Source: Pseudarthrobacter siccitolerans (GTDB lineage: Bacteria > Actinomycetota > Actinomycetes > Actinomycetales > Micrococcaceae). From it: DNA of 64,000 bases. Location of the stretch: positions 1,550,001-1,614,000 of the forward strand of contig NZ_JAUSXB010000001.1 in NCBI RefSeq assembly GCF_030823375.1, in the 5' to 3' direction. Numbering within the stretch: position 1 is the stretch's first letter; each line of letters starts with the position of its first letter. Both the position numbers and the translations under genes were made by a program. The notes under the pieces were generated by a model, which had not been told where the DNA came from, did not search any database, and saw nothing but the letters and a program-made list of their open reading frames with translations. Below are positions 26,135 to 34,657 of this stretch, in pieces.

Positions 26135-26153
26135 TTCGGTATGCCTAACTTTC
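26135..26153. promoter_or_regulatory. DtxR-family (MntR/IdeR) box before the Nramp gene
   Basis: TTCGGTATGCCTAACTTTC matches 13 of 19 positions of the DtxR/IdeR consensus TTAGGTTAGSCTAACCTAA as I know it. It ends 45 bp before the chosen Nramp start, consistent with Mn- or Fe-dependent repression. It covers the alternative ATG at 26141, arguing against that start. Confidence 0.45.
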
Positions 26154-26197
26154 GGTTATCCTCGTATCAGAAGGCCCCGATGATGAGGATTTTGACG

Positions 26198-27448
26198 ATG
26201 GCTGCACCCGCTCTTGAACTTCGCCCCGCACCACGCAAGGTATGGTCCAGGCTCCTGCTGCTCGGCCCTGCTTTTGTCGCCGCGATCGCCTACGTGGATC
26301 CCGGGAACGTCGCCGCCAACCTGACCGCGGGTGCCAACTACGGGTATCTGCTGGTGTGGGTCCTGGTGGTGGCCAACGCCATGGCAGTCCTCGTCCAGTA
26401 CCAGTCCGCCAAGCTGGGCCTCGCCACGGGAATGAGCCTTCCGGAGATCCTGGGCAAGCGACTGGGCACCAAACGGCGGCGCCTGTACTGGGTGCAGGCA
26501 GAAATCGTCGCCGGTGCCACCGACATGGCCGAGGTCATCGGTGGTGCGGTGGCCTTGAACCTGCTGTTCGGGTTGCCCCTGCTGGCCGGCGGCCTGATCA
26601 TCGGTGTGGCGTCGATGCTGCTGCTGGCGCTGCAGTCCCGCCAGGGCCAGCGGACCTTCGAGTACGCAATCCTGGTATTGCTGGGAATCATCGCTGTCGG
26701 GTTCATGACCGGCCTGTTCGTCAACCCGCCCGACGGCGGAAGCGCCCTGGGCGGGTTGCTGCCGCGTTTTGAGGGCACGGACACCGTCCTGCTCGCCGCC
26801 AGCATGCTCGGCGCCACTGTCATGCCGCACGCGATCTACCTGCACTCCGCCCTGGCCCGGGACCGGCACGGATTCTCGGAGGACCCTGCCGTTCGGACCC
26901 GCCTGATCCGCGCTACCCGGTTCGACGTCCTGGGTGCCTTGTTGCTGGCAGGCGTGGTCAACATTTCGATGCTGCTGCTCGCCGCGTCCAGCCTCCGCGG
27001 CATTGAGGGGACGGACACCATCGCCGGCGCCCATGCCGCCGTCACCTCGGCCCTGGGCCCCGCCGTCGGCATTATTTTCGCAATCGGGCTGCTGGCCTCC
27101 GGCCTGGCGTCGACGTCGGTGGGCTGCTACGCCGGGGCCACCATCATGGGCGGTCTGCTGAAGGTCCGTATACCGTTGCTCACCCGCAGGGTCATCACCC
27201 TGATTCCGGCCTTGATCATTTTGGGTGCCGGGATCGAACCGACCCTCGCCCTGGTCCTGAGCCAGGTGCTGCTCAGCTTCGGTATCCCGTTTGCCTTGAT
27301 CCCGCTGATCCGGTTGACCGGCAAACGGGAAGTTATGGGCATCCACACAGACTCCAAAGCCTTGAAGATTGCCGGTTGGACCAGTGCCACGCTGATCGTG
27401 GGCCTGAACATCGTCCTCATTACCCTGACGCTCGCCGGCCATTCCTGA
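26198..27448 (+). CDS. mntH: Nramp-family divalent metal transporter
   Basis: 416 residues from ATG 26198 (GAGGA 8 nt upstream; ATGs at 26141, 26180 and 26183 are in frame). 11 TM helices; the metal site is complete: D34 and N37 in AYVDPGN (TM1) and M209-P210-H211 in ATVMPHAIYLHS (TM6). It imports Mn2+ and related ions with protons. The DtxR-like box upstream fits MntR or IdeR control. The neighbouring CmtR/CDF pair exports metals, so this stretch is a small metal homeostasis region. Confidence 0.92.
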   Translation: MAAPALELRPAPRKVWSRLLLLGPAFVAAIAYVDPGNVAANLTAGANYGYLLVWVLVVANAMAVLVQYQSAKLGLATGMSLPEILGKRLGTKRRRLYWVQAEIVAGATDMAEVIGGAVALNLLFGLPLLAGGLIIGVASMLLLALQSRQGQRTFEYAILVLLGIIAVGFMTGLFVNPPDGGSALGGLLPRFEGTDTVLLAASMLGATVMPHAIYLHSALARDRHGFSEDPAVRTRLIRATRFDVLGALLLAGVVNISMLLLAASSLRGIEGTDTIAGAHAAVTSALGPAVGIIFAIGLLASGLASTSVGCYAGATIMGGLLKVRIPLLTRRVITLIPALIILGAGIEPTLALVLSQVLLSFGIPFALIPLIRLTGKREVMGIHTDSKALKIAGWTSATLIVGLNIVLITLTLAGHS

Positions 27449-27529
27449 GCCAGGTTGACGGCGGAACGCCGGTTGATATCAGGGGCCCGCGAGGAACGAG
27501 GCAGCCGCAGTAATGGCCTGCTGAAAAGT

Positions 27530-27546
27530 CGAGTACCCGTTACTCG
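27530..27546. promoter_or_regulatory. palindrome CGAGTA-N5-TACTCG, site 1
   Basis: Perfect 6-bp arms around 5 bp (CCCGT), 79 bp before the first GAF-ANTAR gene. The same palindrome precedes the second GAF-ANTAR gene at 48107, and in both places TGAAAA stands just in front of it. Probably a shared operator. Confidence 0.6.
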
Positions 27547-27624
27547 GGCACTCCAGCTCCCCTGCCCCGTAACGTGCAGCTAGAGGTGTTGGGCGAGGAC
27601 ATGCGCTGGTGACGGGAGCAGGTT

Positions 27625-28431
27625 ATGGGAATCGAGGTGCGCCTGAAGCGTGCGCATCATCATGACCGGGCGGGTGACGGAAGCAGCGGGGCATCGTCCT
27701 TGCGCGGCCAGTCAGCAGCCCCGCCGGCGTTCGGCATCCTTTTGGACCTGCGTGCCTGCAGCGAAGAAGCTTCCCTCCAGCTCCTCTCGATGGCTGCAGC
27801 GTCGGCCCTGTCCGAGCTGGCCGGATGCCCGTTGGACGGTACTGTTTCCCTTGTCCGCCCAGGCCAGGCGGCACTGACATCAGGCACCAGCAGCGGCGCC
27901 ACCTGTCTCGCACAACTGGATGAAAACAGCGGGGACGGACCGGTATCCCACGCATTGGCCGGGCATCTGGCCGTCATCGTCAAACGCTACCCTGCGGATC
28001 CGCGGTGGCCTTCCAGCTACCACCGTCTCGGCGAGGCCGGCTACAGGTCACTTCTGTCCGTGCCGCTGCATCTTTACGCGGGGAGCAGGTCAGCGATGAC
28101 CCTGGTCGCCCAACAGGACAACGTCTTCACTCCCAGCGTCATTATTGCTGCCACCGCCTTCAGCAGACTGGCGGCTGCCAGTTACCTCTCGGCAGCAGAG
28201 CTGCGGGCAGTGCAGGCGGCGGCGGAAAATCTGCAGGCGGCCCTGCAGGGACGTACGTCCATTGACGTTGCTTGCGGAGTGATCATGGGGCAAAACCGGT
28301 GCTCCTACAAGGACGCCTTCCACATCCTTGCCGAGGCCTCCAGCCACCGAAACGTCAAAGCCCGCGTGGTGGCCGAAACAATGCTGCAGCAGCTGCCGGG
28401 CGGCACCCCTTTTACCCATTTCAAGGAATGA
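27625..28431 (+). CDS. GAF-ANTAR regulatory protein
   Basis: 268 residues. A GAF-like sensory domain (about 35-195, including SYHRLGEAGYRSLLSVPL) is followed by a C-terminal ANTAR RNA-binding domain (about 200-258) with the conserved LQAALQGRTSIDVACGVIMGQNRCS and AFHILAEASSHRN. ANTAR proteins bind paired hairpins in nascent RNA and prevent termination. GGGAG lies 6 nt before ATG. A paralogue of equal length and architecture is at 48209. No kinase is fused, so the GAF domain probably senses a ligand or redox signal. Confidence 0.9.
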   Translation: MGIEVRLKRAHHHDRAGDGSSGASSLRGQSAAPPAFGILLDLRACSEEASLQLLSMAAASALSELAGCPLDGTVSLVRPGQAALTSGTSSGATCLAQLDENSGDGPVSHALAGHLAVIVKRYPADPRWPSSYHRLGEAGYRSLLSVPLHLYAGSRSAMTLVAQQDNVFTPSVIIAATAFSRLAAASYLSAAELRAVQAAAENLQAALQGRTSIDVACGVIMGQNRCSYKDAFHILAEASSHRNVKARVVAETMLQQLPGGTPFTHFKE

Positions 28432-28437
28432 AGCAAC

Positions 28438-28459
28438 GGGCCGTCCCTGCGGACGGCCC
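28438..28459 (+). terminator. terminator between convergent genes
   Basis: GGGCCGTCC and GGACGGCCC form a perfect 9-bp stem with a 4-nt loop, 7 bp after the GAF-ANTAR stop and before the convergent kinase gene. No T-run, as is common in high-GC Actinobacteria. Confidence 0.7.
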
Positions 28460-28535
28460 GAAATGACGACGACGGTCCCTCCTTCCGCCCGCACGGATCC
28501 GGGGGCGGTGGCGCCGCAACCAAGAACCGCCGCCG

Positions 28536-29927
28536 TCAAGCCCGGATAGAGGACGCAATCGGCTGGCCGCCGGTGAAACGGACGGCAGAGACACCCCCAC
28601 CGAATGTGGCGGAAACGATAGTTCCCGCCCCTGGAGAGGAGCGGACTTCAAGGGAACCGCCGGCCTGCTGAATCGTGTCCCCCAGGATCCGCAAGCCAAA
28701 ATGGCCTTCGGCGCGGGGTTCGCCCGGGGTGAAACCGCGGCCGTTGTCCGAGACCGTGATCTGGGTGACCTGGCCGGACTGCCTGATCCGGATCCAAACG
28801 GATTGCGCGGAAGAATGCTTGGCGGCGTTAACCAGGGCCTCGCGCGCCACCCGATACACCAGCACAGCCCGGTCCCGGTCCAGCAGGAGCTTGTCCGGGA
28901 TCTCGACGGTCAGCGTGATGCCGCGCTCTACGAGGGGCGCCTCAAGCCTGGTGAGGGACGCCTTAAGCCCGAGCTCGTCGAGATCGGGAGGATAGAGCTC
29001 GCTGGTCATGGCCCGCAGGGTGCGGATGTTGTCCTGCAACATGGTCCGCGCCTTCGAAAATACGGGCCCCTGCTCTTCCGGGCCGCGATGCTCCACCGAT
29101 TCCAGGGCATAGGCCAGCCCGGACAAGTCCTGGATCACTTCGTCATGGAGTTCGCTGGCTATCTGCCGGCGCTCGTGGTCCGATGCCTCAATCGCACAGT
29201 GCAGCAGGGCATTGCGTGCGGCCTGGTGGACCTGGATCCTTCGGGCCAGCCGGACGGCCGGAATCAGCTGTGCCAGCTGCAGGACTGCCAAGGACAGCAG
29301 CATCGGCGGGATCATGCCCACCAGGACTGCCTGCTGTTCCGCCCGGACTCCGTCGCCCGAAGAGTAGGTTTCGAAGATCATCGGAGCACCGCTTTGGGAA
29401 GCTGAGCGCACGTAAACCTCCACGAGTTCGCCGGAACCGGTTTCGAAAGCATTTTCTTCGGCGTCCTGTGGCTCCAGGGTGGCCGTCGCCGGCCCGCCTT
29501 CGAGCAGCCGGCGCGCCCATTCCTCCTGCTGGAATTTTTGCCCTATAAGGGATTCGACGTCCGAGTAGATCACCTGGCCGTGCGCATCCCACACTTTGAT
29601 CCGTGTCACGCCGCTCTCCGCCAACCACGGCTCCAGCCGCTGATCCAACAGTTGCAGCGCGGCAGGTTCGTGGGCAAGGACCTGGTCCGTAATGAGCGGC
29701 CCCACTATTCTGTCCGCGAGACGCTGGGTGACGTCCCTTGCGTTGTCCAAAGCGTGCTGTTCCGCTGCGGCCCGGATCCAGAAGGCCACGGGTGTAGCCA
29801 CCAGAACCAGGGCGATAAAGCCTGCAGTAAGAAAACGTGCAACAGCCGCCCGGACCTCACGCCGCTCGGCGACACCGTTAACACTGTGGGCAACCGGAGA
29901 GGCTTCTGGAGGAGGTTGTGCACGCAT
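28536..29927 (-). CDS. NarL-type sensor histidine kinase
   Basis: 463 residues: TM1 (about 31-52), an extracellular sensor region of about 150 residues, TM2 near 200-222, a HisKA_3 dimerisation domain with H261 in IASELHDEVIQDLSG, and an HATPase domain (VNAAKHSSAQ, DNGRGF, GHFGLRIL). It lies 15 bp after the SARP-receiver gene on the same strand and should phosphorylate that protein's receiver domain. Confidence 0.88.
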   Translation of the reverse strand: MRAQPPPEASPVAHSVNGVAERREVRAAVARFLTAGFIALVLVATPVAFWIRAAAEQHALDNARDVTQRLADRIVGPLITDQVLAHEPAALQLLDQRLEPWLAESGVTRIKVWDAHGQVIYSDVESLIGQKFQQEEWARRLLEGGPATATLEPQDAEENAFETGSGELVEVYVRSASQSGAPMIFETYSSGDGVRAEQQAVLVGMIPPMLLSLAVLQLAQLIPAVRLARRIQVHQAARNALLHCAIEASDHERRQIASELHDEVIQDLSGLAYALESVEHRGPEEQGPVFSKARTMLQDNIRTLRAMTSELYPPDLDELGLKASLTRLEAPLVERGITLTVEIPDKLLLDRDRAVLVYRVAREALVNAAKHSSAQSVWIRIRQSGQVTQITVSDNGRGFTPGEPRAEGHFGLRILGDTIQQAGGSLEVRSSPGAGTIVSATFGGGVSAVRFTGGQPIASSIRA

Positions 29928-29942
29928 GGCAGCCAGCCCTGG

Positions 29943-31289
29943 CTAGGCCGAAAGTTCCGGCAGGATCGGGACCGCGCTGCCCAACCTGGCGAGCAGGGAC
30001 GGATGCACAATCAAGTTGCCGGGATGGGCATGCCTCAGGGCGTTCAGCATCACACCCAGGGCGCCGTCCTTCGGGAGGAACGCACACACTCCCATGCCGG
30101 CGGCCTGGCGCAGCGCGTCCTGTGACGGGTTGCCGGTCAGCATGACGATCCGGGCTTGGGGATCTTCGGAGAGAATGCGCTCGGAAGCCTGGAGTCCTGA
30201 ACCGTCAGAAAGATGCAGATCCATAATGACGACGTCGGGCTGCAGGTCATGGAACATCTCCACGGCGGACGTCACTGACTTAGCCGCTCCCACACTCTTG
30301 AGGTCCGGCTCCCGGTCCAGCGCTCCGGCCAGCAGGTCCGAAAACGTGGTGTGGTCGTCAACGATCAGGATCCGCAGGCGTTCCGCTTCCTGCTGCGCTG
30401 CTGTGGGAGCTGAGCTGCGGCTTTCCTTAACCACATGGATGGGACCACGAATGTCCGGAACTCCGGACGTTGCCGCAGTGCTTGTCAGGAGCCTGGCTTG
30501 CGCATCCCTCAGCGCCGGCCCCGGGGCGCAGCCCAGTTCCTCGTCCATAACCCGGCGGAAGCGGTCAAAAGTCCGCAGGGCCTCGGTGTTCTCCCCATTG
30601 CACTCCAGCCCCAGAATCAGTGCTGTCCATGCCCGTTCGTTGAGCGGATCTTCCTTCACCGCCGCACGGCTGAAGGCAATGGCGCCGCTGACCTCGCCGA
30701 CAGAAAGCGCGGCTTCTGCGGCCAGCACGCGGGCAACGCCAACCTGCTGTGCATGCAAGGCGCGCTCGTGCTCGGCCCAGGCCGGCAGCAGTTCGTCCCC
30801 GAGCAGCGGAGCCGAAGCCAGGTCAAGTGCTTCCGTGAGCAATGCGAGCGCTTCACGCGGTTCGGCCTGGCCCGCCGTTTTGACCAAGGTTTCAAAACGG
30901 TCCAGATCGAGTTCCACCAGCGACCGGTCGATGGCATAGCCGCCGGTGACCGTCCGCAGGGGACCTGTCCGGCCTGCGCCCGGCTGCAGGTGGCGCCGGA
31001 GGACGCTGACATAGCTTTCGAGTGTGGGCAGTGCAACGGCGGGGTGGTTGCCGTCCCACAGCAGGTCCATGATGCGGGTCTTGGACACCGCGGAGCCGAA
31101 ACTCAGCAGGAGGATTTCGAGCACCTGGCGGGGCTTGGGTCCGCCGAGGTCGTTGGCGGTCAGTTCCTTGGCGCCGCCGCGAATTGTCAGCGGGCCGAAA
31201 ACAGAGATCTGAAGCGCCGGCGCCTGGGTAGGCGCTTCACGAACGGTACCTGCATCGGCTGCTTTTTCCGCCAGTTCAACAGTAATCAC
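29943..31289 (-). CDS. SARP/BTAD transcriptional regulator with C-terminal receiver domain
   Basis: 448 residues from GTG 31289 (GGGGGA 8 nt upstream; a TTG at 31304 is in frame). Order of domains: an OmpR-type winged helix (about 25-110, ISVFGPLTIRG, GPKPRQVLEILLL), a BTAD/TPR domain (about 115-260, LDRFETLVKTAGQA), a linker, then a CheY-like receiver (about 308-430) with acidic pair ILIVDDH and phospho-acceptor D357 in DVVIMDLHLSDG. SARP regulators are usually DNA-binding at the N-terminus without a receiver, and response regulators carry the receiver first, so the order is reversed. The adjacent NarL-type kinase is its probable partner. Confidence 0.88.
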   Translation of the reverse strand: MITVELAEKAADAGTVREAPTQAPALQISVFGPLTIRGGAKELTANDLGGPKPRQVLEILLLSFGSAVSKTRIMDLLWDGNHPAVALPTLESYVSVLRRHLQPGAGRTGPLRTVTGGYAIDRSLVELDLDRFETLVKTAGQAEPREALALLTEALDLASAPLLGDELLPAWAEHERALHAQQVGVARVLAAEAALSVGEVSGAIAFSRAAVKEDPLNERAWTALILGLECNGENTEALRTFDRFRRVMDEELGCAPGPALRDAQARLLTSTAATSGVPDIRGPIHVVKESRSSAPTAAQQEAERLRILIVDDHTTFSDLLAGALDREPDLKSVGAAKSVTSAVEMFHDLQPDVVIMDLHLSDGSGLQASERILSEDPQARIVMLTGNPSQDALRQAAGMGVCAFLPKDGALGVMLNALRHAHPGNLIVHPSLLARLGSAVPILPELSA

Positions 31290-31704
31290 GAAGGCTTCCC
31301 CCAAGTAGTCGAGTGCTGCTGGTCATCATTGAAGCGGCGGGCAAACATGCGAACAACAGTGCCGTGTACTCAGTTCTTGAAGTGCCGCTACTTAGGTGAC
31401 GGCGGCTTCTACGCATGGCGAACCAGCGGCATTCCGCAAAGGACTGGATGAAAGAAAACCATCCTGGGAAGCGTTTCCGCCGGTCAGTCGATGAATTGGA
31501 CAATCGAGGGCCAAATGTTGGGAAAACCCTAGGTAGCCCAATGTGGGGACGAGTGGCCTTGCCAAAGCTTTTCCCAACCGGTCCCCCCTAATTTTGCAGA
31601 AACACGAAACAGCAGCGGTTTGTGACAACGGCGGCTGCGAGGCAGGCGCGATGGGAAAGGACGTGGCAGTGGGGACGGCTACCAGCCACGGAGGTTCCGC
31701 CATC
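31290..31704. other. divergent regulatory region, no supported gene
   Basis: This 415-bp stretch separates the divergent SARP-receiver gene and the OmpR-type kinase gene. It contains an inverted repeat GTTGGGAAAA (31517-31526) / TTTTCCCAAC (31569-31578) with 42 bp between the arms, which may be two half-operators. In-frame starts for the kinase at 31543 and 31651 fall inside, so part of it may be coding. Confidence 0.4.
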
Positions 31705-33225
31705 ATGGGCCCGGCCTCACTCGCCGGGAGCTGGCACCGCTTTCGGGCGGGACTGCGGACGGTCCGTTTCCGGGTACTCGCCACGGTGCTGGCTTTCCTG
31801 GCGGGCGGACTCCTGGTTGCCGGCATCACCACGCTCGCCCTTGACCTGCGTAACCTCAACAGCCGGGTCAGCGAGGAACTCCTGCTCCAGTCGGGGCGTC
31901 TTCAGAACATCGTGGAGCACGGTGTTCCGGGCGGGGGGTCTTATAGCTCCCTTGATGCACTGTTCACCGCCTTCCTCCAGGGGGACACTCCGGGCCGGTA
32001 CGACTCCGTGATGGCCACCGTCAACGGGGGCAACACTTTCCTGCCCGCTGGAGAACAGCCGACAAATCTTGCTACCGCCCAATTGCTTGACACCGCCCGC
32101 GCCGAGCACCGTGAAGGGCGGACCGTCTTCCATGACATGACCCTGGACGGCATGCAGGTGCGCCTGGCCATCACCTCGGTAGCGCTCGGCGATGGAACCG
32201 TCGGTGGACTTTTAGTGGCAGCGAATGAAATCGGGCAGCAGCGGGAGCAGGCCATAAAGTCCTTCGGGACCTTCGCGATGGTTTCGCTTGCCACGCTGCT
32301 GCTGGCGGGGGCCGTGGGCTTCACCGTGACGGCACGGCTTTTTGTTCCCATCCGGCGCCTGCGCCAGGCCACCGGGTCCATTACCTTTGAGGACCTGAGC
32401 AGCAGGGTCCTCGTCCCGCCCGGCGATGACGACGTCTCACAGTTGGCCACGGACTTCAACCGCATGCTCGACAGGCTGGAGACCGGCATCACGGACCAGC
32501 GCCGGTTCGTGGATGATGCCAGCCATGAGCTGAGGACACCCCTCACCATCATCGGCGGCCACGTCCAACTGCTCCAGGCAGGAGACCCCCGGGACGTCGC
32601 CGAGACGCAGGTCCTGCTCCTGGACGAGCTGGACAGGATGCAATCCCTGGTGGATGAGCTGCTCCTGCTGGCGCGCAGCGGCCGTCCGGACTTTCTCCGG
32701 CCGGACTGGATCGACGTCGACTCCTTCCTGGAGGCGGCCATGAACAGGATCAAGGTGCTGGCAGACCGCCGGTGGCAGATTGAAAGCATGCCTGGGGGGT
32801 GGTTCCGCGGGGACCGCCACCGCCTGACGCAGGCGGTGGAACAGCTCGCTGCCAATGCAGTACATTCCACGCGCCGGCACGATGTCATCTCCCTCGGTGC
32901 AGCCTGGACCGGGACAGGGGCTGAGAGCGGGACGCCGGATGGGACGACGCCGGGTGGCACCGGGGCATTGAAGCATGGCGAACCTTCCGGTACGGGCTTC
33001 GAAATATGGGTTGCTGACACGGGCTGCGGCATCAGTGCAAAGGACCAGGAACGGATTTTCGACCGTTTCGCCAGGGCCGGGGTTTCCCGCGGCAAGGAAG
33101 GATCGGGGCTGGGGCTGCCGATCGTCAAGGCCATAGCCGAGGCACACAGCGGAACACTTCGCGTTACTTCGCGGGTGGACGAGGGCAGCCGCTTTGTCCT
33201 TTCACTGCCAGGAGGAATTACATGA
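31705..33225 (+). CDS. OmpR-system sensor histidine kinase
   Basis: 506 residues from ATG 31705, which has GGAGG 10 nt upstream and gives a short cytoplasmic N-terminus before TM1 (VLATVLAFLAGGLLVAGITT); starts at 31651 and 31543 are possible. Extracellular sensor domain about 40-180, TM2 about 190-212, HAMP, HisKA with H274 in DASHELRTPLTII, HATPase with ADTGCGI and GSGLGLPI. A Gly/Thr-rich loop lies in the ATPase domain (TGAESGTPDGTTPGGTG). The response regulator start overlaps its stop by 4 nt. Confidence 0.88.
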   Translation: MGPASLAGSWHRFRAGLRTVRFRVLATVLAFLAGGLLVAGITTLALDLRNLNSRVSEELLLQSGRLQNIVEHGVPGGGSYSSLDALFTAFLQGDTPGRYDSVMATVNGGNTFLPAGEQPTNLATAQLLDTARAEHREGRTVFHDMTLDGMQVRLAITSVALGDGTVGGLLVAANEIGQQREQAIKSFGTFAMVSLATLLLAGAVGFTVTARLFVPIRRLRQATGSITFEDLSSRVLVPPGDDDVSQLATDFNRMLDRLETGITDQRRFVDDASHELRTPLTIIGGHVQLLQAGDPRDVAETQVLLLDELDRMQSLVDELLLLARSGRPDFLRPDWIDVDSFLEAAMNRIKVLADRRWQIESMPGGWFRGDRHRLTQAVEQLAANAVHSTRRHDVISLGAAWTGTGAESGTPDGTTPGGTGALKHGEPSGTGFEIWVADTGCGISAKDQERIFDRFARAGVSRGKEGSGLGLPIVKAIAEAHSGTLRVTSRVDEGSRFVLSLPGGIT

Positions 33226-33920
33226 CGAGGATCCTGATCGCCGACGACGAACCGCGGATCGCGAGCTTCATCACCAAGGGGCTTACCGCGGCAGGTTTCA
33301 CTACCGCATCGGTGGAAGACGGCATCCGGGCGCTGGACTACGGCAGCTCCGGGGAGTTCGACCTGCTCATCCTGGACATTGGCATGCCCAGAATGGACGG
33401 CTTGGCGGTGCTTGCAGCCTTGCGGGCGATGAACTGTGCGGTTCCGGTAATAGTCCTGACGGCCAAGGCTTCACTCCAGGACACCCTTGCAGCGCTCGAC
33501 GGCGGTGCGGACGACTACATGACCAAACCCTTCCGCTTTGAGGAGCTGCTCTCCCGGATCCGCCTGCGGCTCCGGGATAACCCGGGGGTTCGCGTGCCGC
33601 CAGTCCCTGTGCGCGGGGACGTCAGCCTGGACGTTGACCTTCGCAGCGCGAGGGTCCGCGGCCGGACGGTGCCGCTGTCCGCCAGGGAATTCGCCATGGC
33701 CCGGGCCTTCCTGGAAAACGAGGGCAAGCTGCTCACCCGGGAACAGCTGCTGAGCCGGGTGTGGGGATACGACTTTGACGGGTCCTCCAATGTGGTGGAC
33801 GTCTACGTGGGGTACCTGCGCAACAAGCTTGGCCCGGAAAGGTTCCTATCCGTCCGCGGCGCGGGATACCGCTTTGTGGCAGCGCCCGCTTCCCCATCTA
33901 AGACCTCTTCGGGCGCATGA
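33222..33920 (+). CDS. OmpR/PhoB-family response regulator
   Basis: 232 residues: receiver domain 3-115 with D52 in LLILDIGMPRMDG and K in FRFEELL-preceding MTKPF, then a winged-helix DNA-binding domain (about 130-222, REFAMARAFLENEGKLLTREQLL, VDVYVGYLRNKLG). It is coupled to the kinase by an ATGA overlap. Three TCTCAY repeats with 11-bp phasing begin 7 bp after its stop, upstream of the repeat protein and peroxidase genes, and are its likely target. Confidence 0.92.
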   Translation: MTRILIADDEPRIASFITKGLTAAGFTTASVEDGIRALDYGSSGEFDLLILDIGMPRMDGLAVLAALRAMNCAVPVIVLTAKASLQDTLAALDGGADDYMTKPFRFEELLSRIRLRLRDNPGVRVPPVPVRGDVSLDVDLRSARVRGRTVPLSAREFAMARAFLENEGKLLTREQLLSRVWGYDFDGSSNVVDVYVGYLRNKLGPERFLSVRGAGYRFVAAPASPSKTSSGA

Positions 33921-33926
33921 GAGCTC

Positions 33927-33954
33927 TCTCATGAACGTCTCATCTCCCTCTCAC
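33927..33954. promoter_or_regulatory. 11-bp phased TCTCAY array, probable response regulator site
   Basis: TCTCAT (33927), TCTCAT (33938) and TCTCAC (33949) are exactly 11 bp apart, the geometry of tandem OmpR/PhoB-type binding. The array lies 62-89 bp before the GTG of the repeat protein and directly after the response regulator gene, so activation of the secreted-protein genes by that regulator is likely. Confidence 0.6.
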
Positions 33955-34015
33955 CGTCTCCGCGCACAGTGATTACACAACCCAGGGTGGAAACACCCCA
34001 AGAAAGGCGAAACCC

Positions 34016-34552
34016 GTGAAAAAGTTCTGGTATCTCCCTGTTGCAGCCGCTGTGGGCGCAGCAAGCCTCACCGCCGTCCTGGCCCAGGCCAGCGCTGGCC
34101 CTCCCCCCGCCGTAGCGCCGGGCGTGGTGGTTGCCGACGTGAAATCCGGCAGTGACACTGCCAAGGCGGAGGACTCGCTTTCCACTCCAACCCCCAGTGC
34201 CAGAATCACCGCGATACCCCAGCAGGCAGCCGGCGAAACGCGCGTCGCGGCCGAACCGCAGACTGTCGCGCCGGTTCAGATCACGCAGAACCCGCCGCCC
34301 CAAGGTCTCGATGACAACGGCGGCCTCCGCGCACCCGGTGTTTCAGACGACGGCGCCTCCCACGATCTCGGGGATGACAACGGCGGCCTCCGCGCACCCG
34401 GCGTCTCCGATGACAGCGGCACCCACGACCTCGGCGACGACAACGGCGGCCTCCGCGCACCCGGCGTCTCCGATGACAGCGCCACCCACGACCTCGGCGA
34501 CGACAACGGCAGCCTCAGAGAAGCCGGCGACGATAAAGGCGGCGACCGCTAG
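34016..34552 (+). CDS. exported tandem-repeat protein
   Basis: 178 residues from GTG 34016 (AAAGG upstream). Signal peptide about 1-24 (FWYLPVAAAVGAASLTAVLAQASA), a Thr/Pro/Ala-rich spacer, then three 21-residue repeats starting DDNGGLRAPGVSDD and a partial fourth (DDNGSLREAGDD). The repeats are acidic and Asp/Asn/Gly-rich, suggesting Ca2+ binding or an extended linker. No domain recognised. It is the first gene after the phased TCTCAY array and precedes the RTX peroxidase on the same strand. Confidence 0.75.
   Translation: MKKFWYLPVAAAVGAASLTAVLAQASAGPPPAVAPGVVVADVKSGSDTAKAEDSLSTPTPSARITAIPQQAAGETRVAAEPQTVAPVQITQNPPPQGLDDNGGLRAPGVSDDGASHDLGDDNGGLRAPGVSDDSGTHDLGDDNGGLRAPGVSDDSATHDLGDDNGSLREAGDDKGGDR
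34310..34498 (+). repeat. three 63-bp tandem repeats inside the exported protein gene
   Basis: Units at 34310-34372, 34373-34435 and 34436-34498 differ at only a few positions and keep frame. A partial copy follows. High identity suggests recent expansion by slippage or unequal recombination. Confidence 0.9.
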
Positions 34553-34611
34553 CACCTCATCACCCGCACCAAGGTTTTCCCTAGGAGGCCATAACAACAT
34601 GGCCTTGTTTC

Positions 34612-34634
34612 GCCGGCTCTACTGGGGAGCCGGC
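34612..34634 (+). terminator. hairpin before the peroxidase gene
   Basis: GCCGGCTC (34612-34619) and GAGCCGGC (34627-34634) form a perfect 8-bp stem with a 7-nt loop, 24 bp before the peroxidase ATG. It may limit read-through from the repeat protein gene or cover the peroxidase ribosome binding site (GGGGGGAA). Confidence 0.45.
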
Positions 34635-34657
34635 CCTACGGGGGGAACCGATCTGGG

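Noticed and set aside
34310..34498. Tandem repeats as a CRISPR-like array
   Set aside because: Repeats are contiguous without spacers and code in frame for an exported protein.
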